Below, one piece after another: positions 63,866-64,000 of a DNA stretch of 64,000 nt; position 1 is the stretch's first letter, and every line of letters begins with the position of its first letter. The notes under the pieces were generated by a model that saw only the letters and a program-made list of their open reading frames with translations, was not told the origin of the DNA and searched no databases. The DNA lies in the NCBI GenBank assembly GCA_900471605.1, contig UCEY01000010.1, forward strand, positions 54,294 to 118,293, in the 5' to 3' direction. Source of the DNA: Hyphomicrobiales bacterium (GTDB taxonomy: Bacteria; Pseudomonadota; Alphaproteobacteria; Rhizobiales; Rhizobiaceae). The translations under genes and the position numbers were made by a program.

Positions 63866-64000
63866 GCCGCCCGCAGGCTTAGCCTGCGGGCCACCAATTT
63901 CTCCACGAGAGTTACGCTGCCCCTCACCCTAGCCCTCTCCCCGCACGCGGGGAGAGAGGACTTCAGAGTTTGCGGCTCGTACCTTCTCCCCGCGAGCGGG
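63866..64000. repeat. Stem-loop after acnA and palindromic repeat, copy 3 (cut by window edge)
   Basis: CCCGCAGGC and GCCTGCGGG (around TTA) form a 9-bp hairpin just after acnA, without a T-run. Then come GCTGCCCCTCACCCTAGCCC, TCTCCCCGC with its GCGGGGAGAG partner, and TACCTTCTCCCCGCGAGCGG at the edge. These arms match the repeat types at 21444-21618 and 30451-30593. Confidence 0.8.

Overview
The window is chromosomal DNA from an alphaproteobacterium, most likely of the Rhizobiales (Rhizobiaceae or a close relative). The signs are: high G+C coding DNA; a SAM-II riboswitch in front of metA; an HWE-type histidine kinase; TGA-N9-TCA motifs of the RirA iron-responsive operator type around a heme-uptake cluster; Ala/Glu-rich tails on ribosomal proteins L19 and S16; and several families of palindromic intergenic repeats of the kind common in rhizobial genomes. 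There is no insertion sequence, prophage, CRISPR array or conjugative module. Most of the window is core genome.

Left part (1-15 kb): a thiamine uptake operon (TPP riboswitch, thiB, thiP running off the left edge); a VOC-family protein; an orphan receiver protein; an ABC-F ATPase with thiamine pyrophosphokinase; a MoxR ATPase and a CoxE-type VWA protein separated by riboswitch-controlled metA; galM; a chemoreceptor; a PAS-PAS-HWE kinase-receiver hybrid; and tRNA-Gly(GCC).

15-32 kb: a three-gene molybdenum hydroxylase operon (2Fe-2S subunit, Mo subunit with a Tat signal, c-type cytochrome); a Pro-tRNA editing protein; a thioredoxin-TPR protein, a Lon-substrate-domain protein and a Trm112-like protein; an FAD hydroxylase (UbiH type) divergent from tesB; glnK-amtB behind a probable sigma-54 promoter; ftsK, lolA and xth; a cyclic-nucleotide-binding-domain protein next to an OmpR-type regulator; and an L,D-transpeptidase.

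32-45 kb: leuC divergent from ppk2; a decayed amino-acid ABC permease; an MFS transporter; a secreted NTF2-like protein; rplS; tauE; the ffh-chorismate mutase-rpsP-rimM-trmD run; a vapBC toxin-antitoxin pair with a clear promoter/operator palindrome; and a Tat-exported metallo-beta-lactamase-fold protein.

45-64 kb: an iron/heme cluster (ECF sigma factor, FecR-type anti-sigma factor, TonB receptor with an STN signalling domain, heme oxygenase) with two candidate iron-responsive operators; dapF-mtaB-ftsY-yciB-DUF2585; a membrane GGDEF protein; the cytochrome c maturation genes ccmABCDG; and acnA, which is complete near the right edge.

The most unusual points are a 46-bp inverted palindromic repeat read in frame inside ftsY, a mosaic of the same and another repeat family between ccmA and ccmB, a TPP riboswitch whose expression hairpin buries the Shine-Dalgarno and AUG of thiB, metA splitting a MoxR/VWA pair, and the two iron-responsive operator candidates. 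I found no clearly new multi-gene system. The MoxR/VWA pair and the molybdenum hydroxylase trio are the cassettes with the least certain function.
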